A stretch of DNA of 64,000 bases, from the NCBI GenBank assembly GCA_002897115.2, contig BCIH01000013.1, forward strand, positions 359,160 through 423,159, read 5' to 3'. Source of the DNA: Prototheca cutis (lineage: Eukaryota > Chlorophyta > Trebouxiophyceae > Chlorellales > Chlorellaceae). The translations under genes were made by a program, and so were the position numbers. This document shows positions 49,501 through 61,500 of the stretch, piece after piece. The notes under the pieces are model-generated. The model was given only the letters and a program-made list of their open reading frames with translations. It had not been told where the DNA came from and ran no database searches. Position 1 is the stretch's first letter; every line of letters begins with the position of its first letter.

Positions 49501-52500
49501 TTAGCAGGGCTGGACGATGAGGCGGGCGAGGCGCCGCACGCCCCGCTCGAGGCGCGGGGGCTCGTGCTGAGCGCCGCCGCGCTGCGGGCGGGCTACGCGT
49601 CGGGCGGTGACGGCGAGGCCTCGGTCAAGGCCGACCTGCGAGGGTTCCAGGCATTCATCCGTGATCCAGCTGCCCGCGTTCGCGCCGCGGTGCTGCCGTT
49701 TGCGGGCACCCTCACCTATGACCGTGTGGTGCGTGTTCATTTGCGGGTGGATGTGTGTGTGGGAGGAGGCATGATGTGTACAGGAGAGAGCTATGGTTGG
49801 ACGGACTGGGCCATCCACAATGGCAAGATATCCGGAACACCCTCCCCATAAGCAAGCACGCGTCTCTCATCCCATTTCCACAGACGCCACAGCTCGAGGA
49901 GCAGGAGGAGGTGGACCGCCTGCACCGCGCCGCCACCCGGATCCAGCAGGCATGGCTGCGTCACCGCGCACGCAAGCGCTTCCGCGCAGCGGTCGTGGCC
50001 GCGATGGCCGCAGCGGTGACGGGCGGCGAGCGAGCAGGGGCGGATGCCTCTGGGCCGTCGGCCGGTGCGAACGGCNTCGACCACCTGGGCGTGCCGGTGG
50101 GCTCGGCCTTTTCGGGCGTGTCTTCTCCAGGGGGCATCGCGACGCCGACGGGGTTGGGCGCCGAAGACCTGCTGGGCACGCCCGGCGGGGCCGGCAGTGT
50201 GCCGGCAGCTACGGCGCCATGGGGCGTGGTGGACGACCTCATCCTGGACGTGGCCACCCCGCGCACGCGGTCGCTCTTGCAAGGCTACGCCCGCGCTTCC
50301 ACTGAGCACCGCGAGATGGTGCACCTGCAGCGCCTGCGCACGACGACGCGCACGGCCATCACCTTTGAGGCCGCGGCGCTGACAGTGCGCAGCGCGTTTT
50401 CGCACGTGCCCTTTTGGCGTGTCGCGGCCAATGCCTTCGATCGTGTCGTGCGCTGCGACGGCACGTCTCCGGTGCTGCCCATGCTCGGTGACGTTGCTTT
50501 GTCTGTCCAGCAGCCATTGGTGACGGCCACAACGCCGTTGGTGACGACAACAAATGCTGGTTGCGCTGCAGCGGGCAGCGCAGCGGCGCCGGGCTCCGTG
50601 GCGGCCTCCAGCAGGCCCACCCCTGGAGCAGCTGGAGGAGCCACTGCCACCGCCGCTGGCACCGGCGCAACATCTCAGGGCCGGACACTGCCGGCAGTCA
50701 TGCCTCGCGTGGGCATGGCAGCGCCGGCTGCCATGACATCCCCACATGCTCCGCGGTCGCCGGCATCCGCCGCGCCGCCGTTCCGGCCGAGCAGCCTGCA
50801 GATTTCGGGTCGCTCGGTTTCGGTGACGGCGGTGCTGTGCAATGACCAACCCGAGACGTTTGGCGCGCCAGACGTGCTGCTTGCCTCGGCGTCGGGCTTG
50901 GAGCTGGGGTACGACATGGCGCTGGTCCTTCCGGACCGGCCCTCCAACAAGGCAGTCCAACTCTCACTGTCGCTGTCGGCCTCGTTCCTGAACTCGTCCA
51001 CGTCGCGGTGGGAACCGCTGTGCGAACCTTGGCCCGTGCGGCTGGAGGGCGTGGATGTCGTGTCGCCGCTCTACCTCTCCGACCGCCGGACCAACGCATG
51101 GCTCACCTCGGACCAGCACCTCGACGCGGCCTTCAACCCGGCCTGCCTCATGTCCATTGGTGACGCGCTCGCATTCTACGAAACGCTCACCGCCAAGCGC
51201 GATGGATACCGCGGTATGCTGTGTTTGGTCTTCTATATGATTTTGTTCTTGGGTGGGAGATTGATTTTGGGATGTTCTGTGCCATGCATGCCCGCGTGCA
51301 TGGACGTGTCAGGCAGTGCTGGTGCGGGGGGTTGACGACAAGAACAACAGTCACAGATGTAGCAATGCGCCCCCCCTCGCAATACAACAAACCACCACAC
51401 AATATACAAACAGAATGATTCCAATTTGCTGATTGTGCAGAGAATGGGGAGGGTTCAGAGTACGACGGCGGCGCGCCGGCGGTCGGTACCAACGAGACTG
51501 CAACCCCAGACGTGGGCCCCTCCCGCGGCCGTGAGGGCTCCGGCTGGCCCGGCACGGTCCCATCGCCCACGCCACCGCCGCCAGCCACGACTCAAACAGC
51601 GCACACGGTCAAGCCCGGCCGGACGATCTNGGCGGGCCAGGGCAGCGGCCCTTCGGCCATCATGGCCCTGGCGCCTCAAAAGTACCTGATCCAGAACCAG
51701 TCTGGCCTGCGCGTGTTTTACTGGGCGGACCGCACCAAGGGTGGCGCGCGCTCTCCCATCTACTCGCTGGCCAACGGCGCGAGCGAGTCGCTGCGCGTGA
51801 CCCCCGCGCCCAAGCGCCTGCAGTTTGCCGCCGGGTCGCGCGGCATGGGCACCGAGCGCGTCGGCGCGACGCTGCACCTGCACTTTGAGGGCAACTGGAT
51901 GCCGCTGCGCGATGTGGCAGTCAATGTGGTNGGCAAATACCGCTACCGCATGGCATCGCCGGCTGACGGAACGGGCGTGCCGGTCGTCATCGACATCATC
52001 CTCGTGGGACGGACCAAGGTCATCACCCTGCACTCGGCCATCTGGGTTGAGAACGGCATCGACCGGCCGCTGGCCCTGCGCCTCCACACTCCCGTGTCGC
52101 CGCTGGTCCCTCCCGTGGACGGCGGCGGTGGTGCCCCTGGGTCGAGGTCGGCATTGAGCGGCGCGGCGTCCCCATCGTTGCCGCACACGCCCGGCGGCGG
52201 CACGGCGGGTGGCGGTGCGGACGCGGCCATTGGGCCGCTGGCCCCCGGCAGGGGGTGCTATCTTCCGCTGACGTCGGTGCTGGGCGGCATGCTGTTCCTG
52301 GAGCCCGAGGGCTTTTGCGAGGCGGCGCGGGATGTGGTGCGGCTGAGTCCCGATCTGGGCGCGCTGCTGGCGCAGCAGGGCACGGTGACCTGTGACCCTG
52401 ACCCGGCGGGCGACGAGGCCTTCCCGCTGCACGTCGCGGTGCAGACCACGCCGGCGCGCCTGGTCTCCGAGTTCCAGGCATTCAAGCACATGGACTGCAT

Positions 52501-55500
52501 CGCGCCGGGGATTATTCGTCGGGCAACGCAGCCGCTGGAGGTCACGCTCAGCGTCAAGCCGCCGCTGCTCCTGCGCAACGCGCTGCCATACGAGATGCGC
52601 GTGCTGCTGTGGCAGGTGCACGCCCCGCCCACGCACACCATCCCTCGGAGCCTGTTCAGTCCCCGTAGTGCTGCGGGCGGTGGTGCAGGCCTGGGCATCA
52701 GCCGGCGTGGCCACGACGGCGCCACCGCCCCCGATGCTGCAGCACCGTCAGCAGCACAGGAGGTGGTGGAGTTCAACGTCACCGACGCTCGTGACTCGGA
52801 GGAGGAGGACGAAGGCTTTGCGACACGCATGCCGTGGAGTGAGCCTTCGGGCGCGTCGATGCGTGCGGAGCTGCCCGTGACACGCGAGCGGCAGTTTATG
52901 ATCCGCGACCGCCCCGGCGGGAAAAGTAGAAAGCTTGGCGGTGGTGATGGCGGCGAGGAGCCCGGGGGCGGCATCCCCGGCGCCACCTCATCGCGCCGCC
53001 GACCGCAGCAGCACGTCGAGCGCGACGACTTTACGCCTCGACTGGGCGTCAGCGTGTCTGGCCCCGGCACCCGGGGTCGGTACTTCTGCTACGCGATCCC
53101 TGCGGGCGGTTCGCAGGGCGTGTACGTGGACCTGCGCCAGACGGTGCTGATGCACGTATCCATCGAGGAGATTGTTATGCGCAGCACCAAGTGGGCGCTG
53201 TGCTCGTGGTCACAGCGCGCCGCGGTGCAGGCGGGAGCCTGGGCCGGCGACGCCACGGAGCAGAGCACGCTGCAACGACTGCCGCGCGAGATTCCTCTGC
53301 GCATGGTGGACATGGACGTGCCGCTGCCTGTGACTGCGGGCGGCGACGTCGCCAAGTACCTGGTCCGCCTCAAGCAAGCCGCCGCAAACCTGCGCGTGCT
53401 GCACACGCGTCTGGCGCGCGAGGCACACGTCGCGCTGAACAAGCGCGACATGGAACGCGCCGTGGCCAGCGTTCAGCGCCTGGCGCGGCGATTGCGTGCG
53501 CGACGCAAGTCTTACGTCGTCCGCGAGGGCGGCCGAGGCCCGCCGCAGCGACGCAGCCTCGCCGACGGCCTCCCCTGGGCCGCCAGCGGTAAGAGCGCAA
53601 CCGGGAAATCGGGGTCCCCCCGGGGGGGGTCCACTGCTGCTGGCGGTACGGACAAGGAGCCCGAGCGGCCTTCGCCCAGCGGGCTCTCGTTCTGGCGCCT
53701 GCGATCGCCGACCTTGGTCCGAAAGCTGAGCGTGGGCAGCCTCCGTCGTGCGACCGGGAGCGGCGGCGATGGTTCCGACTCCGAGGACGAGCTGGCCGAG
53801 CTAAACGACAGCGAACGCTCGAGTATCGGACCCACGTTCCTCGTCCGGCCCTCAGGCATCGAGGTGCAGCACCTGCCGCATGACGTAGCGGGGCCCTCAG
53901 TTTCTGGCGCCGGGGGTCGGCCCATGCTGCCGCCGCTGGCCATCGGGACAAGCCGGTTCCGTCCCAGCAGTCCTCCTCTCACCGGTGCTGCCAGTCCGGG
54001 AACGGGCAGTCCTCGTTATGGGGACAGTCCCGCTGTCGGTGGAAGCCCCGCTGCAAGCAGCCCAACCGCCGGCTCATCACCCAGGATGGCGGCCGCCGGA
54101 CGTGGAAACGTGCGGCTGCCGAGCCTGAGGGAGTGGGCGCCGGGCTCCGAATCGGTGCCCCTCCCGCCGTCAGTGACGCCAGTATTCGTGGGCGCTGCGG
54201 CGGCCGACGCGCTGTCGCCGGCTGGGGCCGTGGCGCCCGCGTCGCATGGTCGCCGCCGTCTGGGCCAGGCGCTGCCTGCCATCAGTGAGGGCGGCGAGAC
54301 TGCCTCGCCCACCTCGTTTACAAGCCTGCCACTCAGCCCCTTCAGCAGCCGCCTGGCCTCCAGGTCCCCGATGGCGCCCTGGTCGCCTTTGGGGCCGGAG
54401 GGGTCGCCCACCCAGCACGAGGCGGACGCCGAGCCAGCAACACCTGCGGGCGAGAGCTCGCCACCGGCACAGAGCCCTCCAGCACTGGCGCCGTCGGGAC
54501 GCACGACGCACGGCGGCGTGGCCAAACGCGTGCGCCGCCTGTTCAGGCTGGGCCGGAGAAGCAGCAAGGAGCTTCTCGGTGATGGAACTGAGCGTGTTGA
54601 GGCTGGAGATGTCGAGCTCACGGCAGGGGCTGCTGGTGACCAACCGCACCCCGCGATCTCGCCGCCCTCCCAGTCACCAGGCCTGGCACATGTGTCGCAG
54701 GACCGTTCGTCGACCGAGAGCGGTGTCGGCATCCAGGTGACCACGCGGGAGATGCCGGGCCACACGGCCGGCGGCTCGGATGCGCCGGGTGCGCAGGGCG
54801 AGGTGCAGCTTCGGGCCGTCCCCACCGAAGCTGCAACTCCGGAGAGGTCCGGATGGAGCCTCCCCTGGTGGCGACGTGTGTCCGGCGGCCGTACAGGGTC
54901 CAGCACCACCACCGATTACAGCGGCAAGGAGCGGTCGGGGGTGCTGTCGCGGTTCTTTGGGGTGTGGCGTGAGCGTGCGGCGACGGGGACGGCACGACGG
55001 CTGATGCCCTGGTCCGGCGGCGGGCGGCAGGGTTCGACGCTGTCGGCCCCCGCGACGACGGTGTTGACGGATCAGAGCATGCAGCTGCGCGCGCCGCCCG
55101 TGCTGCTACTGGGCATACACAACTCGCTGGTGGATGCAGAGCTCGCGGGCCTGCCGGCATCGGGGCCCTGTGCCATGACGCTGCACGTCCCGCTCTGGCT
55201 CAACAACCGCACGGGCGTCGACCTGTTCACCAAGGACCGCGCCTCGGCGCCCGTGCACCCCTGGATGCTTGGCTTTTCCTTGCCGTGGGAGCAGGGTGAG
55301 GTGTTTGCCCCGGGCACGAGCATGACCGAGGGCCTGGACCTCCGGGCGCACCNGGAGGAAGATCCCAGGCGCGCCGGCGTCGGCGGATCTTCGGACGACG
55401 GAGGATCCGCCGGGACCCCGGATCCCGGCGACGACTCGGGCACAGACTTTTTGGATTCCGCGGTGCTCGAGTTCAAGTTGGTGCTGATGAACAGGCAGGA

Positions 55501-58500
55501 TTCGCTCAAGTTTGGCCTGGCCCATGTCCCCAGCCGGGCCTACTCCCCCGCTGTCCCCGTCAAGACGGTCGGGAATAAGGGCGTCGTCGAGCTCCGCGGT
55601 CCTGCGGACATCGGCGGACCTGCGGTTGCTCGGGGTGGTGCCGCGGGCGCCGCAGGTGCCGCAGGCGCCGCCGCTGCAGCCATGGTCGGCATGGTCAAGG
55701 ACAGGGCCGCCATGCCGCTGCACCTGGCACAGCGCTTGGCGAACGTCGGTACCGCCGGCGCCGTGTCTGCAGGCCCCTCGATGGACGAGCGCGTGCAAGG
55801 CACCGGCATTGCCCGTGTCCCCGGCGCGGCGCTCGTCGGCGGTCTGCGTGCACGGTTTAGCGCTGGCGTGCCGGGCGACCGCCGCGGCGATGGGGACACT
55901 GGGGAGCGCGATGGATCACCCCCGTCACCGGTGCTGGCCACGCGGCCCAGCAGCCGGTCCAGCTGGGGCTACGATCCCGCAGATGTCTTGGGCCCTAGCA
56001 TGTCGCAGAGTTTCGGGCCGGGAACCGCGCCGCGACTCATGCGCCGGTCCAGCATGCGCGGCCAGCTGCTGGACGTGGTCAGCACGGCCCCGGGAACGCG
56101 GCTGGTGCGCGTGGTGCAGGACGTCCCCCGCCGCTTCACCGCACCGTCGGGCGGCCAGGCCGGCGCTGCTCCGTCAGGAAATGGGAGCGGCGACGAGCAC
56201 AATCCACTGCGCAGCGCCATGCCGGGCCTGCTCACTGTGCCTGCGGCCGCCGTTTCCACCATGCACCGCAGGGCCTGGTCCAGTTTGTCTGGCGCGGCGC
56301 TGCCCGAGGATACGCCGCGCGGGCCCGGGGACGTCGGAGCCGGCGCAACGCCCGCCACTGACCGGCCAGGCTCAGCCGTCAGTGTAGATCGCCGCCCCGG
56401 GTCGGCGCTGGAGCAGATTCGGGAGTCTTCGCTGTCATCGTCGTCGCGAGGCCGTGACGTGCACTCGCGCGAAGAAGGCACCGACGAGGGCAGCGGCGAG
56501 GCCGAGGGCTACGAGCTGCCGCGCCGTGCGTCGGCGGCGGTGTCGGACGCGGGCGCGGCCCGCGGCAGCGTCCGCCACTCGCGCTCCATCAGCGCTACAG
56601 GCGTGCTGGAAGGCGTCGGCAGTCGCCGCATCAGCGCTGCCGATCTCGATCGTGTGTCGGGCGCGGCGGCTTCTCTCGCCGCTGCCGCGGGGCAGTTATC
56701 TCGTGGGGAGCATCAGGGCGACGGTGAAACAGCCGTGCACGGGGACGCTGCCGGTACCACTGCTGCGGAGCAGCAGCAGGTCTTTGCAGCGCCCGTAATG
56801 GACGAGGACCTGGCGTCGCCCGACGATACCGAGAGCAATGCCGTGCTGGCCTCGATGCGGCGGGCCAGCATGGACTACGAGGCCGCGTTGCATCCTCACC
56901 GCCGCGGCGGCAGCAGGGACGCTGGTGCCGGTGCTGCCGGTGCTGCCTCAGGCATTGGCATCGAAACTACTGGTGCCCAGCGTGATGACGATCCATTGAG
57001 TCTCCATGGCGGGACGGGCGGCTGGACGGCACGCCGCAGCACGCCGTTGGCCGGAGGTGGAATCGGTGATGCCGCTACGCATGATACAGCCGCTGGCGAA
57101 CCTGCTACCGCGGCGGCAGCCGCAAAAGCGGCGGGTGGTGCGACATGGGCCACGGCCCAGGCAGCTGCAGCGGCTACGGCACAGCCGGTCAGTTCGGCCG
57201 AGGCCGCACGGCTGGCGGCGATTGACATGGAACGTGATGCGCGGCTGGCTGTGTCGAGCGGGGAGCGGCTGTACGAATTTGCGGTGGACGTTGCGACGGG
57301 CCCACCCGACAGCATCTACCGCCACACCAAGCTCGTCACGCTCAAGCCCAAGTACATCATCGAGAACCAGACGGGCATGGCGGTGCGGGTGAAGCAGCTG
57401 GGCACGACCGACCCGCCCGTTTGGCCCGTGGGCGCGCGGCCCGGCGGCGCGGGCTTTGCGCACGTGCTGGAGCCCGGGCAGCGCAGCGCGGTGTACTGGG
57501 ACGACGTGGCCAAGCCGCGGGAGCTGGTCATCCAGCCCCTGACACCGGGCCCCACGGGCGACGAGTGGCAGTGGTCGGGCGGGTTCCCCATCCCGGAGAC
57601 CGAGTGGTACTTTGGCCTGCGCATCCGGCACGCCCGCGGCGGGCGGCGCTACCTCAACATCCCGGCCAATGTCACAGTTGGCGGGTCAGGGTGCGTGCAG
57701 GTCACGCTCAAGCCGCTGACCAGCGTGCCCCCCTACCGCATTGAAAACAGGTGCAAGGATGTCGACCTCATCTTCATCCAGCTGCCCCTCGTGTTTCGAC
57801 ACAACTCACGCAACTACATGGACAAGCTCAGCCCGGGACAGATCATGCCTTACGCCTGGGACGAACCCATGGTTTTGAACAAGATCCGCGTGCAGGTCCG
57901 TTCATTGGGTCGTTCTTGCNGCTGTATTGAAGGGTTTTTTTTCCTTGCTGCTAAAATAGTTGATGTTGTTCGTTTGTGCACGCATTTGAGGATACCGGCC
58001 CAGAGATCTGGGAGCCCTACGACCTCCACACCCCCCGACTAACAAATGCACAGGCTCGCATGGTGGGTCGGGCCTCGGATTCGCGGACGGCAGATTACTC
58101 GTTGGACCAGCTTGGCGACGCGGCGGTGCTGCTGCTGCCCACGCACGGCGCAGGCAGCGATCGGCTGGGCGCGGAGGGCAAGCTGTCGCGCACGCTGAGC
58201 GCCGAGGTGCCCGAGGAAGTCAAGCAGAAGCTGGTGTCTCTGCTGGCCGCGGAGTTTTCAAAAAAGGTGTATGTCACGGTGTACGCGGATGGGCCCACGC
58301 GCGTGCTGCGCTTCTCGGACGAGAAGAACACCAGCTCGCTGGAGCAGTATGCGGTGGTGCTGGACCTCACGGCGCGGCTGAAGCAAGTAGAAGGCGCGCT
58401 ACGCGATGTCAGCGCGGGTTTTGCCCGGCTCAATGGTGGTGCGGGCGGCACGCATGCGCTCGACCTCTACGGCCGCTCTGCGGCCGGGACCGCAGCCGAG

Positions 58501-61500
58501 CCGCGGCGTGCGGCCGCGGCCGGGCGCCGGCAGTCCAAGCGCATGCCGCTGACCTCGGTTCAAGCCGCGGTCATGCGCGCGGCGCAGCAGGCTCGCAGCT
58601 TCTCTTTGGGCCATCCACACCCGCCGGGCCAGCCCTCGGGTGGGTCGACCGGCGCAGGCGTGCACCGCCGCCCGGCGCTGCAACCTGCCAGCGGCGGCGG
58701 AGTTGATGCCCGCCGGGCGCTGGAGCCCGAGCTCGCAGAGCAGGGGAGCGACGGCGAAGCAGGGTTCCCGTCCCCGAGTCCACCCAGCGTCCTGTTTCCT
58801 GGCCGTGGTGGGGCCCGCCAGCGCGGCATGACGCGGGGTGGCTCCGCAGAAGATGAGCCTCAGCCCATGGTCCTGGACTTGCCCCCCGGCCATNTTGCTG
58901 ATGGTGGTGGTACTGATGCAGGTGCGGGCACTGGAGGCGCGGCATCCGTCACTACCACCACCCAGCGCCCAGCGCCGCGGTCAGTGCGATTTGACATGGC
59001 GTCTGCCGCGGGGCGCGTGGAGGGATCGGCGGCCTCGGCCCCCGGCGGCGTGTTGCACATCGAGCCCCCGGCGGCGGCCGCCGCTTCCGCTGACACGGAC
59101 CNCGAGGCACGACTGCGGCCGTACCGAGCCCTGAGCATCCGGACAGGCACCGAGTCGTCGGCGGGGTCGCCGCTGCGGCGCGGCACGGGTCCCCAAGCAG
59201 CCATCGCCGCTGCTGCTGCCGACCCGTCGCGGGGGCTGCGTGCGGCATCGTCGCCCGAGATGGGCGTGCAGCTGCGGGCGGCGCCCGTGCTGGGACGCTT
59301 CAGTTCCAGTCGCGACTGGGGCCACATCACGCCGGCCANGGGCACGGGGCTGGGCCGTGGGCCCGCGGCGCAGGGTCACTTGGGCGGTGCCCGCNACGAG
59401 GCCGATGCAAGACGGGCGGCGCTCGCACGGTCACCGTCCTCTACCGCGCTGGCGGGTTCCGCTGGCGCCGGCGGCTCCGCCACGGGGCGCACGCTGGCAC
59501 GGACGAGCGCCGCTTCCGCCGGTGGTGGAGAGGGGGCGTCGTCCCTCGATGCAGCGTCCGCCGGTGGCCCTGCACCAACGGCGGCCCCGACAACCGCCCC
59601 GCAGCAAATCTCCGATCTGCCCGAGGGCCCCGCAGCTCTGAGCAGCCTAAGGATGCGACGGGAAGACTCGGAGACTGTTCGTCGCGCGGTGTCTTCGGCG
59701 CGGCGGCAGGGCATGCTCCGCGGCCTGGGCGGCAGCGACGGCCGGCTGCTGGTGGGCGGAGACCTGACGGTGACGGTGGTCAGTGCAGCGGGGCTGCACG
59801 GCTCACCGCGCTCGACGCACGCGTTTGCCCGCGTGCACGTTCGCCAGCCACTCGCCAGCCAGCCGGGCTGGTCGGGCGTCGCCCCAGGGGTCCCCTCGAC
59901 CGCTACCCGGCGCCGGGCCCGTGAGGCCGTTGTGCGCACTGCGGTGCTCAACGCGGGGTCACGCCTGCCGCTGGTGCACTGGCACGGCGACGGCGCGGGC
60001 ATGCCCGGCGGCGTTGGCGCCGAAGGCAGTAGCGTCCTTGGCGGCGAGGGCCTGGGCGGCGTTTATGGCGGTGGCGCGGACGGCGACGGTGGGATGGCGG
60101 GCCAGACGAACGTGGTGTGGCAGTCGACGCAGCCGGTGTGGGACGAGAGCATGCTCTTCCGCGACGTCTGCGCGGTGTCTGAACTGGAGGTGGAGGTGTG
60201 GGACCTGGGAGGCACGCGGAGCTCGGCCCAGCTCAACAGGCTGCTGTCAAACCCGGGTGAGGTGATCAAGTCGTGCCGGTTCCTGGGTGCCGCGGACGTG
60301 CCCCTGGTCGACACGATGCAGGCGCCGCCGGGCGTGTCGCTGTGGTACCCACTCATGCGCCGCGCCGCCTCGGACGCGGTGTCGGGCGAAGTGCAGCTGC
60401 GATTTGCATGGGACGTCACGGCCCGAGGGTTGCTGACCATCAAGCTCGCTGCGCTCGAACGCGTGCTCCGACAGCGCACCGAAATCCTGGCCGCCTGCCG
60501 TCCCATTCCTGCCGCCGTTGCAGCGACGTGGGTTGCTGATGTGAGCACGACCGCTGGTGGTGGTGCAAGCGGCGCCACTGCACAGAGAAGCAAGGCCGGC
60601 AGCAAAACAGCCGGCGCCAAGGGCGGCAAGTCGCGCACGGCGGCGGTCGCGGGCGCCGCGGTGCCCCCGGGCGTCCGCAGCTTGGCTTCGGGCCTCGCCG
60701 CCGCTGCCAAACTCCCCGTCGGTGGCGGGACTGGCGCCGAGATGCTATCGTTCTTCACCTCTACTGATGACAGCGGTAACGCTGGTGGTGCCGCGAGTGG
60801 GACCACCANNGCCGCCGCAGGTGCTGCATCGCCGCCGACGGCGGCAGCAGCGGCTGACCTGTGGTCGTTGGGTACAACCGCGGCCGGGGACGAATGGGTC
60901 ATGCGGGCCAGCAGCGTGACCAGCCGCGTGCTTGCTCGGCACGCGCACGACGTGTCGCGTCGCACGCTGGTGGTCAGTGTGGCAGAGGCGCGGGGCCTGG
61001 AGCCGCGGCGGGGTGTAGTCGTCGCGCTGGCGGCTTCGGAGCTGCCCTCACCGGGCGTCGACTTGATCGTGTCCTCGCCCTCGGCGGGGGTCCATGGCAC
61101 CGAGGTCCATGTTGCGCCCGTGGCCCACACCCTGACGCCACGGTGGCAGAACGAGCGCCACGCGTTTCCCCGCCTCGACCCTGCAGACACCACGCTCACC
61201 ATCAAGCTCTGGGACTGCCACAAGGGGCTGCGCCACAACCGCGTCCTCCTGGGGTACACCACCATCGCTGCAGGCTTTGTCAAGGTGTGCCCTTGGTTTG
61301 GGGAGGTGCTGGTGTATTGATTTTGGGTGTTGTAGAGAGTGGGCTGTCGGAGGCCGGGGCGTCGGTCTGTACCCTTTTGCTCCATCTCATGCATGCATGC
61401 CTGACCGACTATGAACAACAGCCATGTCTATACACTTGCATAAACACACTCGCCCTACCATGTGTGCAGGGGGAGGACCCGGTGTATGTGTGGGTGCCGC

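Noticed and set aside
57896..58053. Open reading through VPS13-like intron 12 (short stretch containing IWEPYDLHTP)
   Set aside because: Left as intron because a gtccg donor and a cacag acceptor join exons 12 and 13 in phase; cDNA could overturn this.
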